44,500 nucleotides of DNA from Micromonospora rosaria (lineage in GTDB: Bacteria; Actinomycetota; Actinomycetes; Mycobacteriales; Micromonosporaceae): assembly GCF_001567585.1 (NCBI RefSeq), contig NZ_LRQV01000050.1, forward strand, positions 1 to 44,500. Direction: 5' to 3'. The notes below the pieces were generated by a model. The model did no database searches. It was not told the origin of the DNA and saw only the letters and a list, made by a program, of their open reading frames with translations. The position numbers and the translations under genes are program-made. Shown in pieces: positions 23,460 to 30,807 of this stretch (position 1 is its first letter; each line of letters begins with the position of its first letter).

Positions 23460-23939
23460 ATGAGGTTGCCGCGTTCGGTGGCCGGCTGGACGATCGCGGT
23501 CTTCGGCATCCTGGCGCTGGTCATGGGGGCGGTCGGACTGCTCTGGCCGGAGGCGCAGCTACGGATGCTCGGCTTCGAGGTGCCGGCGCAGCGCGCCCCG
23601 GGCGACTACACGGGCACCTTCCTGATGGCCTCCTCGATGGCCGCCTTCAACATGGGGGTCTACTACCTGCTGGCCACCGTCACCGAGTGGCGGGCCTTCT
23701 ACCGCTTCACCGTCTACTTCCGGTTGTTGACGTTCACCGTGTTCACCATCGCGGTGCTGGCCGGGATCGCCCCGGACCGCTTCTTCGGGGTGGCCGCCTG
23801 GGAGGGGCTCGGGGCGGTGGCGACGGCCGTCGGGCTCCGGGTGGACGCCCGCTGGGCGGCGGCCGGTGGGGACGGCGCGGACGCCGCCGACCGGAGCGCC
23901 CCGGCCGGTGCCGGGACCGGCCCGGACACAGGCCACTGA
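23460..23939 (+). CDS. Four-helix membrane protein of unknown function
   Basis: The 159-residue product has four hydrophobic helices (about 9-29, 52-72, 82-102 and 106-126), with short loops and a polar Ala/Gly/Asp-rich tail of 30 residues. No catalytic motif is visible; the layout is like DoxX- or DUF4345-type small membrane proteins, but I cannot assign it. The ATG has a strong GGGGAGGGG site upstream. It lies between the cyclase and the kinase genes and may be an independent unit. Confidence 0.7.
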   Translation: MRLPRSVAGWTIAVFGILALVMGAVGLLWPEAQLRMLGFEVPAQRAPGDYTGTFLMASSMAAFNMGVYYLLATVTEWRAFYRFTVYFRLLTFTVFTIAVLAGIAPDRFFGVAAWEGLGAVATAVGLRVDARWAAAGGDGADAADRSAPAGAGTGPDTGH

Positions 23940-23957
23940 GCCGCCGATCGAGTTGGG

Positions 23958-23963
23958 TATTTT
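23958..23963 (+). promoter_or_regulatory. -10 box for leaderless kinase transcript
   Basis: TATTTT ends six bases before the GTG at 23970; no ribosome-binding site precedes the start codon. Confidence 0.45.
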
Positions 23964-23969
23964 CGAGCT

Positions 23970-25523
23970 GTGACCGACACCCCGCCCGGCGCCATGCCGA
24001 CGCCCATCGTGCCTGGTCTGACGGATTTAGAGGTATTTGCCCGGGGTGGCTACGCCACCATCTACCGCGCCGTGCAGATCTCGGTCGGGCGCGAGGTGGC
24101 GGTCAAGGTGGAGAACCGCACCCTGGACAGTGAGCGGGACCAGGCCCGGTTCCTGCGGGAGGCACGGGCCGCCGGGCGGATGTCGTCGCACCCGCACGTG
24201 GTGGACCTCTTCGACGTCGGGGTCACGGTCGACCAGCACCCATACCTGATCATGGAGCTCTGCGACGGGTCGTACGCCGAGCGGATGCGGACCTCGCCGC
24301 TCGGCCCGGCGGAGGCGTGCGACCTCGGCATCAAGATCGCCGACGCCGTCGCCCACTCGCACGCGGCGGGCGTGCTGCACCGCGACGTCAAGCCGGCCAA
24401 CATCCTCTACTCGAACTTCAACTCGGCGGTGCTCGCCGACTTCGGGCTGGCCGTGGTCGCCGAGCTGCGGGACGCCTCGGTCGCGCTGGAGGTGCTGACC
24501 CCGGCGTACGCCCCGCCGGAGATGTTCAACCACGCCCCGCCCTCGCCCGCGGTGGACGTCTACGCGCTCTGCGCCACCCTCTACGCGGTGATGTACGGCC
24601 GGCCGCCACGCTGGCGCACCGAACGCAACCCGAGCCTGGTCACCGTGCTGGAGATGTTCCACCAGCCGATCCCCGACCTGCCCGGCGTGCCGGGCGAGCT
24701 GCTCGACGTGCTGCGCGCCGGGATGGACAACGACCCGGCCGCCCGCCCGACGGCGGTGGAACTGCACGGCCTGCTCGCCGGCCTGGGGCTGGCCCCGGGC
24801 ACGTCCAGCGGGATGCCGCTGCTCGGCAACCTCCAGGTGGCGGGGCAGGGCGGTGCGGAGCAGCCGACCGACCCCGACGCCGGGGTCGCCCGCGACGGCA
24901 CCGCCCAGCCCCGCCCCCGTGCGCCCATCGAGCAGGACGAGCACGCCACCGTGCCGACGACCGCCGCCCGGTGGCGTCGCCGCTGGTTCCTCGGCGGCGC
25001 CGGGGTGCTCGCGCTGGCCGGGTCGGCGGCGGCCGGGGCCTGGGTCGCCAGCGGTACCCCGACCTGGTCGTCGCAGACCTCGGTGGTGAGCCGGACGACC
25101 AACCCGGCGGGGCCCTGGGGCGCGCTGCCGGGCTGCCTCCCGGGCACCGGCGGTGCATCGGCGGCGCTGCCCGGCGGGGCCCGCTGCGCCCCCGAACTGG
25201 AGTGCTTCGGGCCGGTCCTGGTCCGGGGCGGGCAGGCCCAGGCGGCCCAGGTGTCCTGCGACGGCCGGCACACCTGGGAGAGCTTCGCCGAGGGGGACCT
25301 GCCGGCCGAACTGGTCGGCGCGGGGCACGACGAGGTACGCGGCGACCCCACGGTGCAGGCGGCCTGCGGCCCGCAGACCTTCCGGTTGACCAGCGGGATG
25401 ACCCCCACCGGGTGGAACCTGGAGGTGCTGCCGCCGGTCGAGGACGAGGCCGGCGGGTCCTACCGCTGTCTGGCCGGGCGGGGCGTGGACGCGCTCGCCG
25501 TGCCGACCCTCACCGATCGCTGA
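23970..25523 (+). CDS. Transmembrane Ser/Thr protein kinase with septum-formation-like ectodomain
   Basis: The 517-residue protein has a cytoplasmic kinase domain (about 15-275): a glycine loop reduced to ARGGYATIY, ATP-binding K46, HRDVKPAN with catalytic D139 and N144, and DFGLA with D157. A Pro-rich linker leads to one membrane helix (about 336-358). The outer domain of some 150 residues has six cysteines and a CDGRHTWESF motif that resembles the Septum_form ectodomain. Active-site residues are complete. It likely phosphorylates targets in answer to an envelope signal. The GTG is supported by a -10 box just upstream; ATG 23994 is the alternative. The end overlaps a convergent gene by 14 bases. 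Confidence 0.88.
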   Translation: MTDTPPGAMPTPIVPGLTDLEVFARGGYATIYRAVQISVGREVAVKVENRTLDSERDQARFLREARAAGRMSSHPHVVDLFDVGVTVDQHPYLIMELCDGSYAERMRTSPLGPAEACDLGIKIADAVAHSHAAGVLHRDVKPANILYSNFNSAVLADFGLAVVAELRDASVALEVLTPAYAPPEMFNHAPPSPAVDVYALCATLYAVMYGRPPRWRTERNPSLVTVLEMFHQPIPDLPGVPGELLDVLRAGMDNDPAARPTAVELHGLLAGLGLAPGTSSGMPLLGNLQVAGQGGAEQPTDPDAGVARDGTAQPRPRAPIEQDEHATVPTTAARWRRRWFLGGAGVLALAGSAAAGAWVASGTPTWSSQTSVVSRTTNPAGPWGALPGCLPGTGGASAALPGGARCAPELECFGPVLVRGGQAQAAQVSCDGRHTWESFAEGDLPAELVGAGHDEVRGDPTVQAACGPQTFRLTSGMTPTGWNLEVLPPVEDEAGGSYRCLAGRGVDALAVPTLTDR

Positions 25524-25845
25524 GCCGACCCGCGCGCCGTTGCCGGACGTCCACCGCGTGCAGCGCGTCCCGGCAGTCGAACGCCTCGAGGGTGTCGGCG
25601 TCGACGGCGGAGCCGCCGGGCACGTGGTGCTCCGCCGGGGGCATGCCGGTGACCGGGGCGCGCTGCTGCCGACTGGCGCTCGCGGCCACGCCCGCGGTCA
25701 CCGTGCAGAGGACGCAGAGCAGCGCCATCCCGACGGTCACCACGTCGTCACGCCCCCACAGCAGCAGGGCGCCCAACAGGGAGGCCGCCGCCAGGGACGC
25801 GGTGACCGCCACCCCCCGGGCATCGAACGGGGGTAATCTCCTCAC
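25510..25845 (-). CDS. Small two-helix membrane protein
   Basis: The 111-residue product has two hydrophobic helices (about 12-30 and 36-55) and a polar C-terminal tail of about 55 residues. No family is recognised. It converges with the kinase gene, and the two 3' ends overlap by 14 bases. The GTG at 25845 lacks a clear ribosome-binding site, so the start is uncertain. TTGACA on the minus strand (25874-25879) could be its -35 box. Confidence 0.5.
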   Translation of the reverse strand: MRRLPPFDARGVAVTASLAAASLLGALLLWGRDDVVTVGMALLCVLCTVTAGVAASASRQQRAPVTGMPPAEHHVPGGSAVDADTLEAFDCRDALHAVDVRQRRAGRLSDR

Positions 25846-25846
25846 C

Positions 25847-25878
25847 TGACAAGCATGTACCGGCCGGGCGGCTTGTCA
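25847..25878. promoter_or_regulatory. Inverted repeat between divergent genes, candidate operator
   Basis: TGACAAGC (25847-25854) and its complement (25871-25878) are separated by 16 bases, between the small membrane protein (leftward) and the glutamine-binding-like lipoprotein (rightward). The half-sites lie about two helical turns apart, as for a dimeric repressor. Confidence 0.4.
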
Positions 25879-25990
25879 ACCGCGGCCCGGTGGTGTCCCC
25901 CAGTGTGGGCGCGAGTGGCTGCGCGGTGTCACTGGACGGCTACGACTACCGTCGGTGTTCCGCAGGCCACGCTCTCCGGTGAGGTCGCCG

Positions 25991-26935
25991 ATGAACCAGC
26001 TTCTCTCCCGTGCCCGGGTCCGGTCGATGGCCACCACGCTCGCCGTCTCGCTGACCCTCACGCTGGCCGCCGCCGCCGGCTGCGACAGCCGGCAGGAGCC
26101 GAGGGTCCCCTCGGTCCGGGACAAGCTCCGCGAGTCCCACATCTACGACCAGCCGAAGCTGCGCATCGGCGTCTCCGCGACCTCCCCGCTGATGGGTCAG
26201 CGCAACGTCGACGGCACCTTCGCCGGCTTCGACATCGAGATCGCCCGGTACATCGCCTCCTCGCTCAGCTACGAGGGGGCGGAGCGGGTCGACTTCGTCG
26301 CGTTGACCACCGAGGAGCGGATCCCGGCCCTGCAGAGCGGCCAGGTCGACCTCGTGGTGGCGAGCTTCTCGATGACCGAGGAACGCGAGAAGCTGGTCCA
26401 GTTCGCCGGGCCGTACCTGGTCACCACGCCGGAGGTGCTGGTGCCGACCCGGCTCAAGGACAAGATCCGCACCCTGGAGGACCTGGCCGACCCGAAGTAC
26501 AAGGTCTGCGTCAGCGGGGGCTCGACCACCGAGACCGAACTGCGTGGGCACGACGTACCGGTGGTGGTCGTGATGGAGGTCGGGCACTGCGTCGACGGCA
26601 TCCGGGAGGGCCGGTACCACGCGGTCGCCTCGGACGAGACCATGCTCGCGGGGTACCGCTACCAGTACCCGAACGAGTTCGAGATCGTGAACATGCCCTT
26701 CGGCACCAGCGAACTGCTCGCGATCGGGGTGCCCATCGGCGACCCTGCCCTGCGTGACCTGGTCGCCTTCTTCCTGCAGAAGAGCTACCTCCAGGGCCGC
26801 AAGACCGGGTCGAGCCCGTGGCAGAGCGCGTACAACCGCACGCTGGGTGGCTGGTTGGGGGTGGAGCGGACCCAGCCGCAGCCGCTCGACGTCCCCGACC
26901 TGGTGGACTTCGACGAGCGGGCCCCCCGGCGATGA
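25991..26935 (+). CDS. GlnH/GluB-like solute-binding lipoprotein
   Basis: The 314-residue protein has a lipoprotein signal peptide with lipobox AAGC (about residue 30) and a type 3 periplasmic-binding fold: LRIGVSATSPLMG, GFDIEIARYIAS, LQSGQVDLVVASFSMTEER, then TPEVLVPTR and VCVSGGSTTETEL. These match glutamate/glutamine binding proteins. No ABC permease or ATPase is nearby. Instead its stop overlaps the start of a polytopic membrane protein (ATGA). In mycobacteria GlnH works with membrane protein GlnX and kinase PknG as an amino acid sensor; a similar sensing rather than import role is inferred here. A GAGGTC site lies six bases before the ATG. Confidence 0.85.
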   Translation: MNQLLSRARVRSMATTLAVSLTLTLAAAAGCDSRQEPRVPSVRDKLRESHIYDQPKLRIGVSATSPLMGQRNVDGTFAGFDIEIARYIASSLSYEGAERVDFVALTTEERIPALQSGQVDLVVASFSMTEEREKLVQFAGPYLVTTPEVLVPTRLKDKIRTLEDLADPKYKVCVSGGSTTETELRGHDVPVVVVMEVGHCVDGIREGRYHAVASDETMLAGYRYQYPNEFEIVNMPFGTSELLAIGVPIGDPALRDLVAFFLQKSYLQGRKTGSSPWQSAYNRTLGGWLGVERTQPQPLDVPDLVDFDERAPRR

Positions 26936-28077
26936 GCACGCCCCCGGCCCCCGCCGCCGCAGCCGGTGCCGACGGGGCCGGTGCTGCTCCGGCCGGCGTG
27001 GCCCCGGGCGACGCTGCTGCGGGTGGTGCGACTACGACCGGCGCGGTGCCGGCCGGTGCGGCCCCGGGCGGCGGGTCGCTGCGGGGTGGCCTGGGACGGG
27101 TCGACCCGGCGGAACGCCGGGCGCGGGCCAGCCAGTCGTTCTGGTCGGCGGTGGTCGGCGTGCCCGCCGTCTTCTCGGTGCTGCGGCTCGGCGTCGAGGC
27201 CGGCGGTGAACTCCAGACCACGCTGCTGCTGGTGGCGAACGTCGGGCCGGTCAACCTGCTCGCCGGCTTCCTCACCACGGCGGCCCGGCTGCTCTCCACC
27301 GGCCTGGTCGCCGTGTTCGCCCTCGGTGCCGTCCTGGCGGTGAGCGCCGACCGGCTGCCACCGACGTTCCGCCGACCGATCTTCGCCCGCTGGGTCGAGA
27401 TCACCCCCGACTGGTTCGTGGTAGCCAGCTTCCTGCTCGCCCTGGTCACCTGGAAGCTGCTCTACCTGCCGCTGCTGCTGCCCGCCTTCGCCGCCGCGTT
27501 CCAACTCGGGCCGGAACGCCTGCACGACCGGATCGGCGCCCGGATCGCCATCGCGGCCGGGCTGTACCTCGGGTACCTCTGGTTCCTGCGACCCACCCTG
27601 TTCGCCGCCGCCGCCCAGCGGGAGTCGCTGGTGATCGCGCTGGTGACCGTCCCGCCGCTGCTGGCGCTGGCCATCACCGGGCCGCTGCCCCGCCTGGTGA
27701 TCCGGCCGCTGGCCTCGGTGGCCCAGGCCGCCGTGCTGGCCGGGCTGGTCTGGGCGGCCCTGCCGGTGATCAGCACACCGGTGCTGCCGCTGACCGTGAC
27801 CACGGCGGCCACCGCCGGGGCGGACACCGAGGACATCCGGGGGCACGTGGTCAGCGTCGACGACATCAGCATGGTGATCCTCCAGGAGCGGGGCGGCGTC
27901 CGGTACGTGCCGGTCGACCAGGTCCGGGCGCAGGTGCTCTGCCCCGCCGAGGAGGAACTGCCCCGGCACCGGCTGCGCGTCCACGACTTCCACGTGGAGG
28001 ACTCGCTGCTGGAGGGGCTGGGCCGCCGGGTACGCCCGGTGCACCGCATCGACGCCGCCTGCCGCGCGATCGGCTGA
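26932..28077 (+). CDS. Polytopic membrane protein coupled to the binding lipoprotein
   Basis: The 381-residue product has a Gly/Ala/Pro-rich cytoplasmic head (1-60), about six membrane helices between 75 and 295, and a soluble C-terminal domain (about 300-381, EDIRGHVVSVDDISMVILQE) with strand-rich character. No transporter motif is visible. Translation is coupled to the solute-binding lipoprotein (ATGA), so they probably form one complex. By analogy with GlnH-GlnX it may relay ligand binding to the cytoplasm. The first 50 residues are low-complexity and poorly conserved, so a start at a later codon is possible. Confidence 0.65.
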   Translation: MSTPPAPAAAAGADGAGAAPAGVAPGDAAAGGATTTGAVPAGAAPGGGSLRGGLGRVDPAERRARASQSFWSAVVGVPAVFSVLRLGVEAGGELQTTLLLVANVGPVNLLAGFLTTAARLLSTGLVAVFALGAVLAVSADRLPPTFRRPIFARWVEITPDWFVVASFLLALVTWKLLYLPLLLPAFAAAFQLGPERLHDRIGARIAIAAGLYLGYLWFLRPTLFAAAAQRESLVIALVTVPPLLALAITGPLPRLVIRPLASVAQAAVLAGLVWAALPVISTPVLPLTVTTAATAGADTEDIRGHVVSVDDISMVILQERGGVRYVPVDQVRAQVLCPAEEELPRHRLRVHDFHVEDSLLEGLGRRVRPVHRIDAACRAIG

Positions 28078-28083
28078 GAGGGG

Positions 28084-28136
28084 TGTAAGGAGGGGCCCCC
28101 TGTTAACGCATACGGTCGAGAGGGGAACCCTTCTCA
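28084..28136. repeat. GC-rich intergenic palindromic repeat pair
   Basis: An imperfect palindrome with TAA...GGGGCCCC...TTA character (28086-28106) is followed by a second imperfect one, GAGAGGGG...CCCTTCTC (28118-28135). Similar elements recur between genes in Micromonospora genomes as far as I remember. They lie between convergent genes and may act as terminators. Confidence 0.5.
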
Positions 28137-28147
28137 CCCCGTCGAGC

Positions 28148-28178
28148 GGGGGGCGGGGAGCGGGGGCGGGGAGCGGGG
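28148..28178 (+). other. G-quadruplex-forming motif
   Basis: Five runs of four to six G are joined by loops of one base (C) and three bases (AGC). This fits a very stable G-quadruplex on the plus strand. It sits between the ends of two convergent genes, eight bases from the phosphoesterase stop. Confidence 0.6.
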
Positions 28179-28185
28179 CAGCGGG

Positions 28186-28929
28186 TCAGCGGCCGTCGCG
28201 GGGGGCGAAGACGGCCAGCGCCTCGGCGTCGCTGTGCCGGGAGCGCAGGTACACGTCGGCCCAGGCCCCCGCCTCCGGGTACGTCGACTCCGCCGCCACC
28301 CGGGCGCACGCCGCCGCCACGTCGAAGTCGGTACGGCGTAGCTGCACGCCCGGCCCGAGCAGCGCCCAGTACGCCCCCGGCCCGCCGTACGGCATCCCGA
28401 CGCTGCCCGGGTTGACCACCAGCCGGCGGTCGACCAGCCGGGTGAAGGGCATGTGGGTGTGCCCGCAGACCACGGTGCGGACCGGATCGGGGACGTCGGC
28501 GAGCACCTCCGCCCAGCGGGACAGCCGGGTGTCGACGAGGACGACCTCCTCGTCGTCGCGGGGCGTGGCGTGGCAGAACAGCACCTCGCCCAACCCGGCG
28601 ACGGGCAGCGTGACCGTCAGCGGCAGGGCGGCCAGCCGGTCGACCTGGTCGTCGCGGAGCTGTCGGGCGCCCCAGTCGGAGACCTCGATGCCGGAGGGCA
28701 CCCCGCCCCGCGCCTCGACCAGTTCCCGGTCCGCGTTGCCGCGTACCCACCGGGCCCGGTCGCCGAGCGTGGCGAGCAGGTCCAGCGTCTCGACGGGCTG
28801 GGGTCCGGCGGCGAGGTCGCCGGTGAGCACGACCAGGTCCGCCGAGGCGACGTCCGGCTCGGCCAGCACCGCCTCCAGCGCGGGCAGGGCACCATGGATG
28901 TCGGAGAGGACGGCGACGCGTTCGAGCAT
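28186..28929 (-). CDS. Cytoplasmic metallophosphoesterase (YfcE/MJ0936-like)
   Basis: The 247-residue enzyme has the full calcineurin-like set: LSDIHG, VLTGDLAAG, VRGNAD, LFCHATP and VVCGHTHMPF, followed by VVNPGSVGMPY typical of the small YfcE/MJ0936-type phosphodiesterases. No signal peptide or membrane helix is present. Such enzymes cleave phosphodiesters; some actinobacterial relatives hydrolyse cAMP, which would be attractive beside crp and a cyclase, but the substrate cannot be read from sequence. It lies 90 bases downstream of crp on the same strand, so the two may be co-transcribed. Confidence 0.88.
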   Translation of the reverse strand: MLERVAVLSDIHGALPALEAVLAEPDVASADLVVLTGDLAAGPQPVETLDLLATLGDRARWVRGNADRELVEARGGVPSGIEVSDWGARQLRDDQVDRLAALPLTVTLPVAGLGEVLFCHATPRDDEEVVLVDTRLSRWAEVLADVPDPVRTVVCGHTHMPFTRLVDRRLVVNPGSVGMPYGGPGAYWALLGPGVQLRRTDFDVAAACARVAAESTYPEAGAWADVYLRSRHSDAEALAVFAPRDGR

Positions 28930-29019
28930 CCACCCATCGTGATCCGTGGCCCGCCGGCCGGTCCAGCGCTTCTGCGCTGGGCAGACGCCGCTTCCGGCTG
29001 GCCCGGACCCGGTGGCCGC

Positions 29020-29697
29020 TCAGACGCGGGCGCGGCGGGCCAGGCGCTCCGGGTCCAGGATGATGATGCTCTTGCCGTCCAGCCGCAGCCAGCCGCGCGA
29101 GGCGAAGTCGGCCAGCGCCTTGTTGACGGTCTCCCGGGAGGCCCCCACGAGCTGGGCGATCTCCTCCTGGGTCAGGTCGTGGGTCACCCGCAGCACGCCA
29201 CCGTCGCGGGTGCCGAACCGGCCGGCCATCTGGAGCAGGTTCTTCGCGACCCGCCCCGGCACGTCGGTGAAGATCAGGTCGGCCAGCGAGTCGTTGGTGC
29301 GGCGCAGCCGGCGGGCCAGCACCCGCAGCAACTGCTCGGCGATCTCCGGTCGGTTGTTCAGCCACGGCCGCAGGGCCTGCTTGCGCAGCCGTACCAGGCG
29401 GGTGTCGGTCACCGCCGTGGCGGTCGCCGTCCGCGGCCCCGGGTCGAAGAGGGACAACTCGCCGACCATGTCCGACGGGCCCATCACGGCGATCAGGTTC
29501 TGCCGGCCGTCCGCTGCCCGGCGACCGACCTTGATCTTGCCGGACAGGAGGATGTACAGGCTGTCTCCGGGCTCGCCCTCGTTGAACACGACCTCGCCCT
29601 TGCGGACCTCGATCGTCTCCATCTCCTTGGCGAGCGCCTCGGCAGCCTCCGGGTCGACGCCCTGGAAGATCCCGCTGCGGGCCAGTACCTCGTCCAT
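29020..29697 (-). CDS. crp: cAMP receptor protein-type regulator (Crp)
   Basis: The 225-residue transcription factor has an N-terminal cyclic nucleotide-binding domain with the phosphate-binding cassette GELSLFDPGPRTATA (G79, E80, R89, T90) and a C-terminal winged helix-turn-helix (LTQEEIAQLVGASRETVNKA, 175-194). Both parts match mycobacterial Crp (Rv3676) and Streptomyces Crp, which control respiration, resuscitation, germination and secondary metabolism. The ATG has GGAGGTG upstream. The nth-tlpA-nudix-marP group follows across cbiZ and capA, as in related genomes. A cyclase gene 6 kb away could supply the ligand. Confidence 0.95.
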   Translation of the reverse strand: MDEVLARSGIFQGVDPEAAEALAKEMETIEVRKGEVVFNEGEPGDSLYILLSGKIKVGRRAADGRQNLIAVMGPSDMVGELSLFDPGPRTATATAVTDTRLVRLRKQALRPWLNNRPEIAEQLLRVLARRLRRTNDSLADLIFTDVPGRVAKNLLQMAGRFGTRDGGVLRVTHDLTQEEIAQLVGASRETVNKALADFASRGWLRLDGKSIIILDPERLARRARV

Positions 29698-29768
29698 CGC
29701 GCACCTCCGCCTGCGCGTGCCGTCCGTCGGCCCGGGTTCGCCGTCCGCTGATCCCTCGCGCGCCGCCA

Positions 29769-29774
29769 AGTCTA
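29769..29774 (-). promoter_or_regulatory. Candidate -10 box of crp
   Basis: TAGACT on the minus strand, about 72 bases upstream of the crp start, is the best -10 candidate in the crp-cbiZ spacer; a matching -35 box is weak. Confidence 0.3.
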
Positions 29775-29913
29775 GGCGCATGTGAGCAGTAATCAGAGGT
29801 GCACCCCTGGAAACTTGATCGTTGGACGTAACCTGCCCGACCTGATCAACCACTACGATTCCGGTCGCCGCCGGATGCGAGCGCTCCCACGACCGCCCAG
29901 GTCAGCGGGACAG

Positions 29914-29919
29914 TAGGGT
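29914..29919 (+). promoter_or_regulatory. -10 box for leaderless cbiZ transcript
   Basis: TAGGGT ends seven bases before the GTG at 29927; no ribosome-binding site is present. Confidence 0.45.
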
Positions 29920-29926
29920 CACCGGT

Positions 29927-30796
29927 GTGCTGACCGAGCCCGTACTGACCACCCGCGCCGAGGACGGTGGGAACCCACCGGTGCTCGTCTGGCGGGCGGA
30001 GCGACCACTGCGCGCGGTCAGTTCGGCTCCGCTCGGCGGCGGGCTCGGCGTTCGCCGGTGGGTGGTGAACGCGACCGTGCCGATGTCGTACCACCGCGAC
30101 GACCCGGCCGACCACCTGGCCGCGCTCGCCGCCGGCCTCGGCCTGGACGGGCCGGGCGTGGGCCTGCTGACCGGGGTGGACGTGGCCGACGTGGTGAGCC
30201 GGACGGACACCGGGGTCCGGGTCTGGGCCACGGTCGGTCTCGGCCTGCCCCTCTGGGCCGCCGCCCCCGCGTCGACCGAGGGGCCCGCCGCACCCGGACC
30301 CACGCCAGCCGACGAACCCACGCCGGCCGACGAACCCGCGACGTCCGCCCCGGCCGACGGTGCTGCCGCCGTCGCGTCGGGTGGGGAGTCCGTGCCGGGT
30401 CCGGGGCCCGCGTCCGGTGCCGGTGGCGGGCCGGTGCCGCCGGCGCCCCGGCGGGTCGGCACGGTCAACATCGTGGTGTACGTGCCGGTGCGGCTCGGCG
30501 ACGCGGCACTGGTCAACGCCGTCGCCACGGCAACCGAGGCGAAGACGCAGGCGATCATCGAACTGGGTCGGGCCGGCACCGGCACCCCGACCGACGCGGT
30601 CACCGTGCTCTGCCCGGTCGACGGGCCGGTCGCCGACTACGGCGGGCCCCGGAGCCGGTGGGGCGCGCCGCTCGCCCGCGCCGTGCACGCCGCCGTCCGC
30701 GCCGGGGGAGCCGCCGACGCGCCCCCGTGGTCCCGGAAGGTGCGGACGGCCGAGTTCGTCCGAACGGCCATCGCCACACGGAAAACCGGGCGGTAG
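29927..30796 (+). CDS. cbiZ: Adenosylcobinamide amidohydrolase (CbiZ)
   Basis: CbiZ removes the aminopropanol side chain from salvaged cobinamides so that they can re-enter vitamin B12 synthesis. The 289-residue product shows the family blocks GLLTGVDVADVV, VWATVGLG, GTVNIVVYVPV, ALVNAVATATEAKTQA and GTPTDAVTVL. Between VGLG (about 105) and GTVNIVV (about 183) lies a Pro/Ala/Gly-rich insert of some 60 residues with a PADEPT repeat, absent from typical CbiZ. It is probably a surface loop. No other cobalamin gene is nearby. The GTG at 29927 is one of two overlapping GTG codons; the frame requires this one. Confidence 0.85.
   Translation: MLTEPVLTTRAEDGGNPPVLVWRAERPLRAVSSAPLGGGLGVRRWVVNATVPMSYHRDDPADHLAALAAGLGLDGPGVGLLTGVDVADVVSRTDTGVRVWATVGLGLPLWAAAPASTEGPAAPGPTPADEPTPADEPATSAPADGAAAVASGGESVPGPGPASGAGGGPVPPAPRRVGTVNIVVYVPVRLGDAALVNAVATATEAKTQAIIELGRAGTGTPTDAVTVLCPVDGPVADYGGPRSRWGAPLARAVHAAVRAGGAADAPPWSRKVRTAEFVRTAIATRKTGR
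30302..30337 (+). repeat. 18-bp tandem repeat inside cbiZ
   Basis: Two 18-base units (30302-30319 and 30320-30337) differ at a single base and encode TPADEP twice in the low-complexity insert. Confidence 0.8.
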
Positions 30797-30799
30797 CGT
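30794..30799 (+). promoter_or_regulatory. -10 box for leaderless capA-like transcript, inside the cbiZ stop
   Basis: TAGCGT includes the cbiZ stop codon and ends eight bases before the ATG at 30808. Confidence 0.4.
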
Positions 30800-30807
30800 C
30801 GGCGGCG

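Noticed and set aside
19559..23524. 1321-residue open frame on the minus strand
   Set aside because: It is the antisense shadow of the cyclase gene, caused by high third-position GC; it has no recognisable domain.
23970..25523. PknG orthologue
   Set aside because: PknG has a rubredoxin domain and TPRs and no membrane helix; this kinase has a membrane helix and an ectodomain.
25510..25523. Frameshift at the kinase/small protein overlap
   Set aside because: Both frames end cleanly and the overlap is a simple convergent 14-base one.
29781..29797. Crp-like site TGTGA...TCAGA upstream of crp
   Set aside because: The half-sites are seven bases apart instead of the six of the Crp consensus, and the right half has a mismatch. 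It is not good enough to claim autoregulation.
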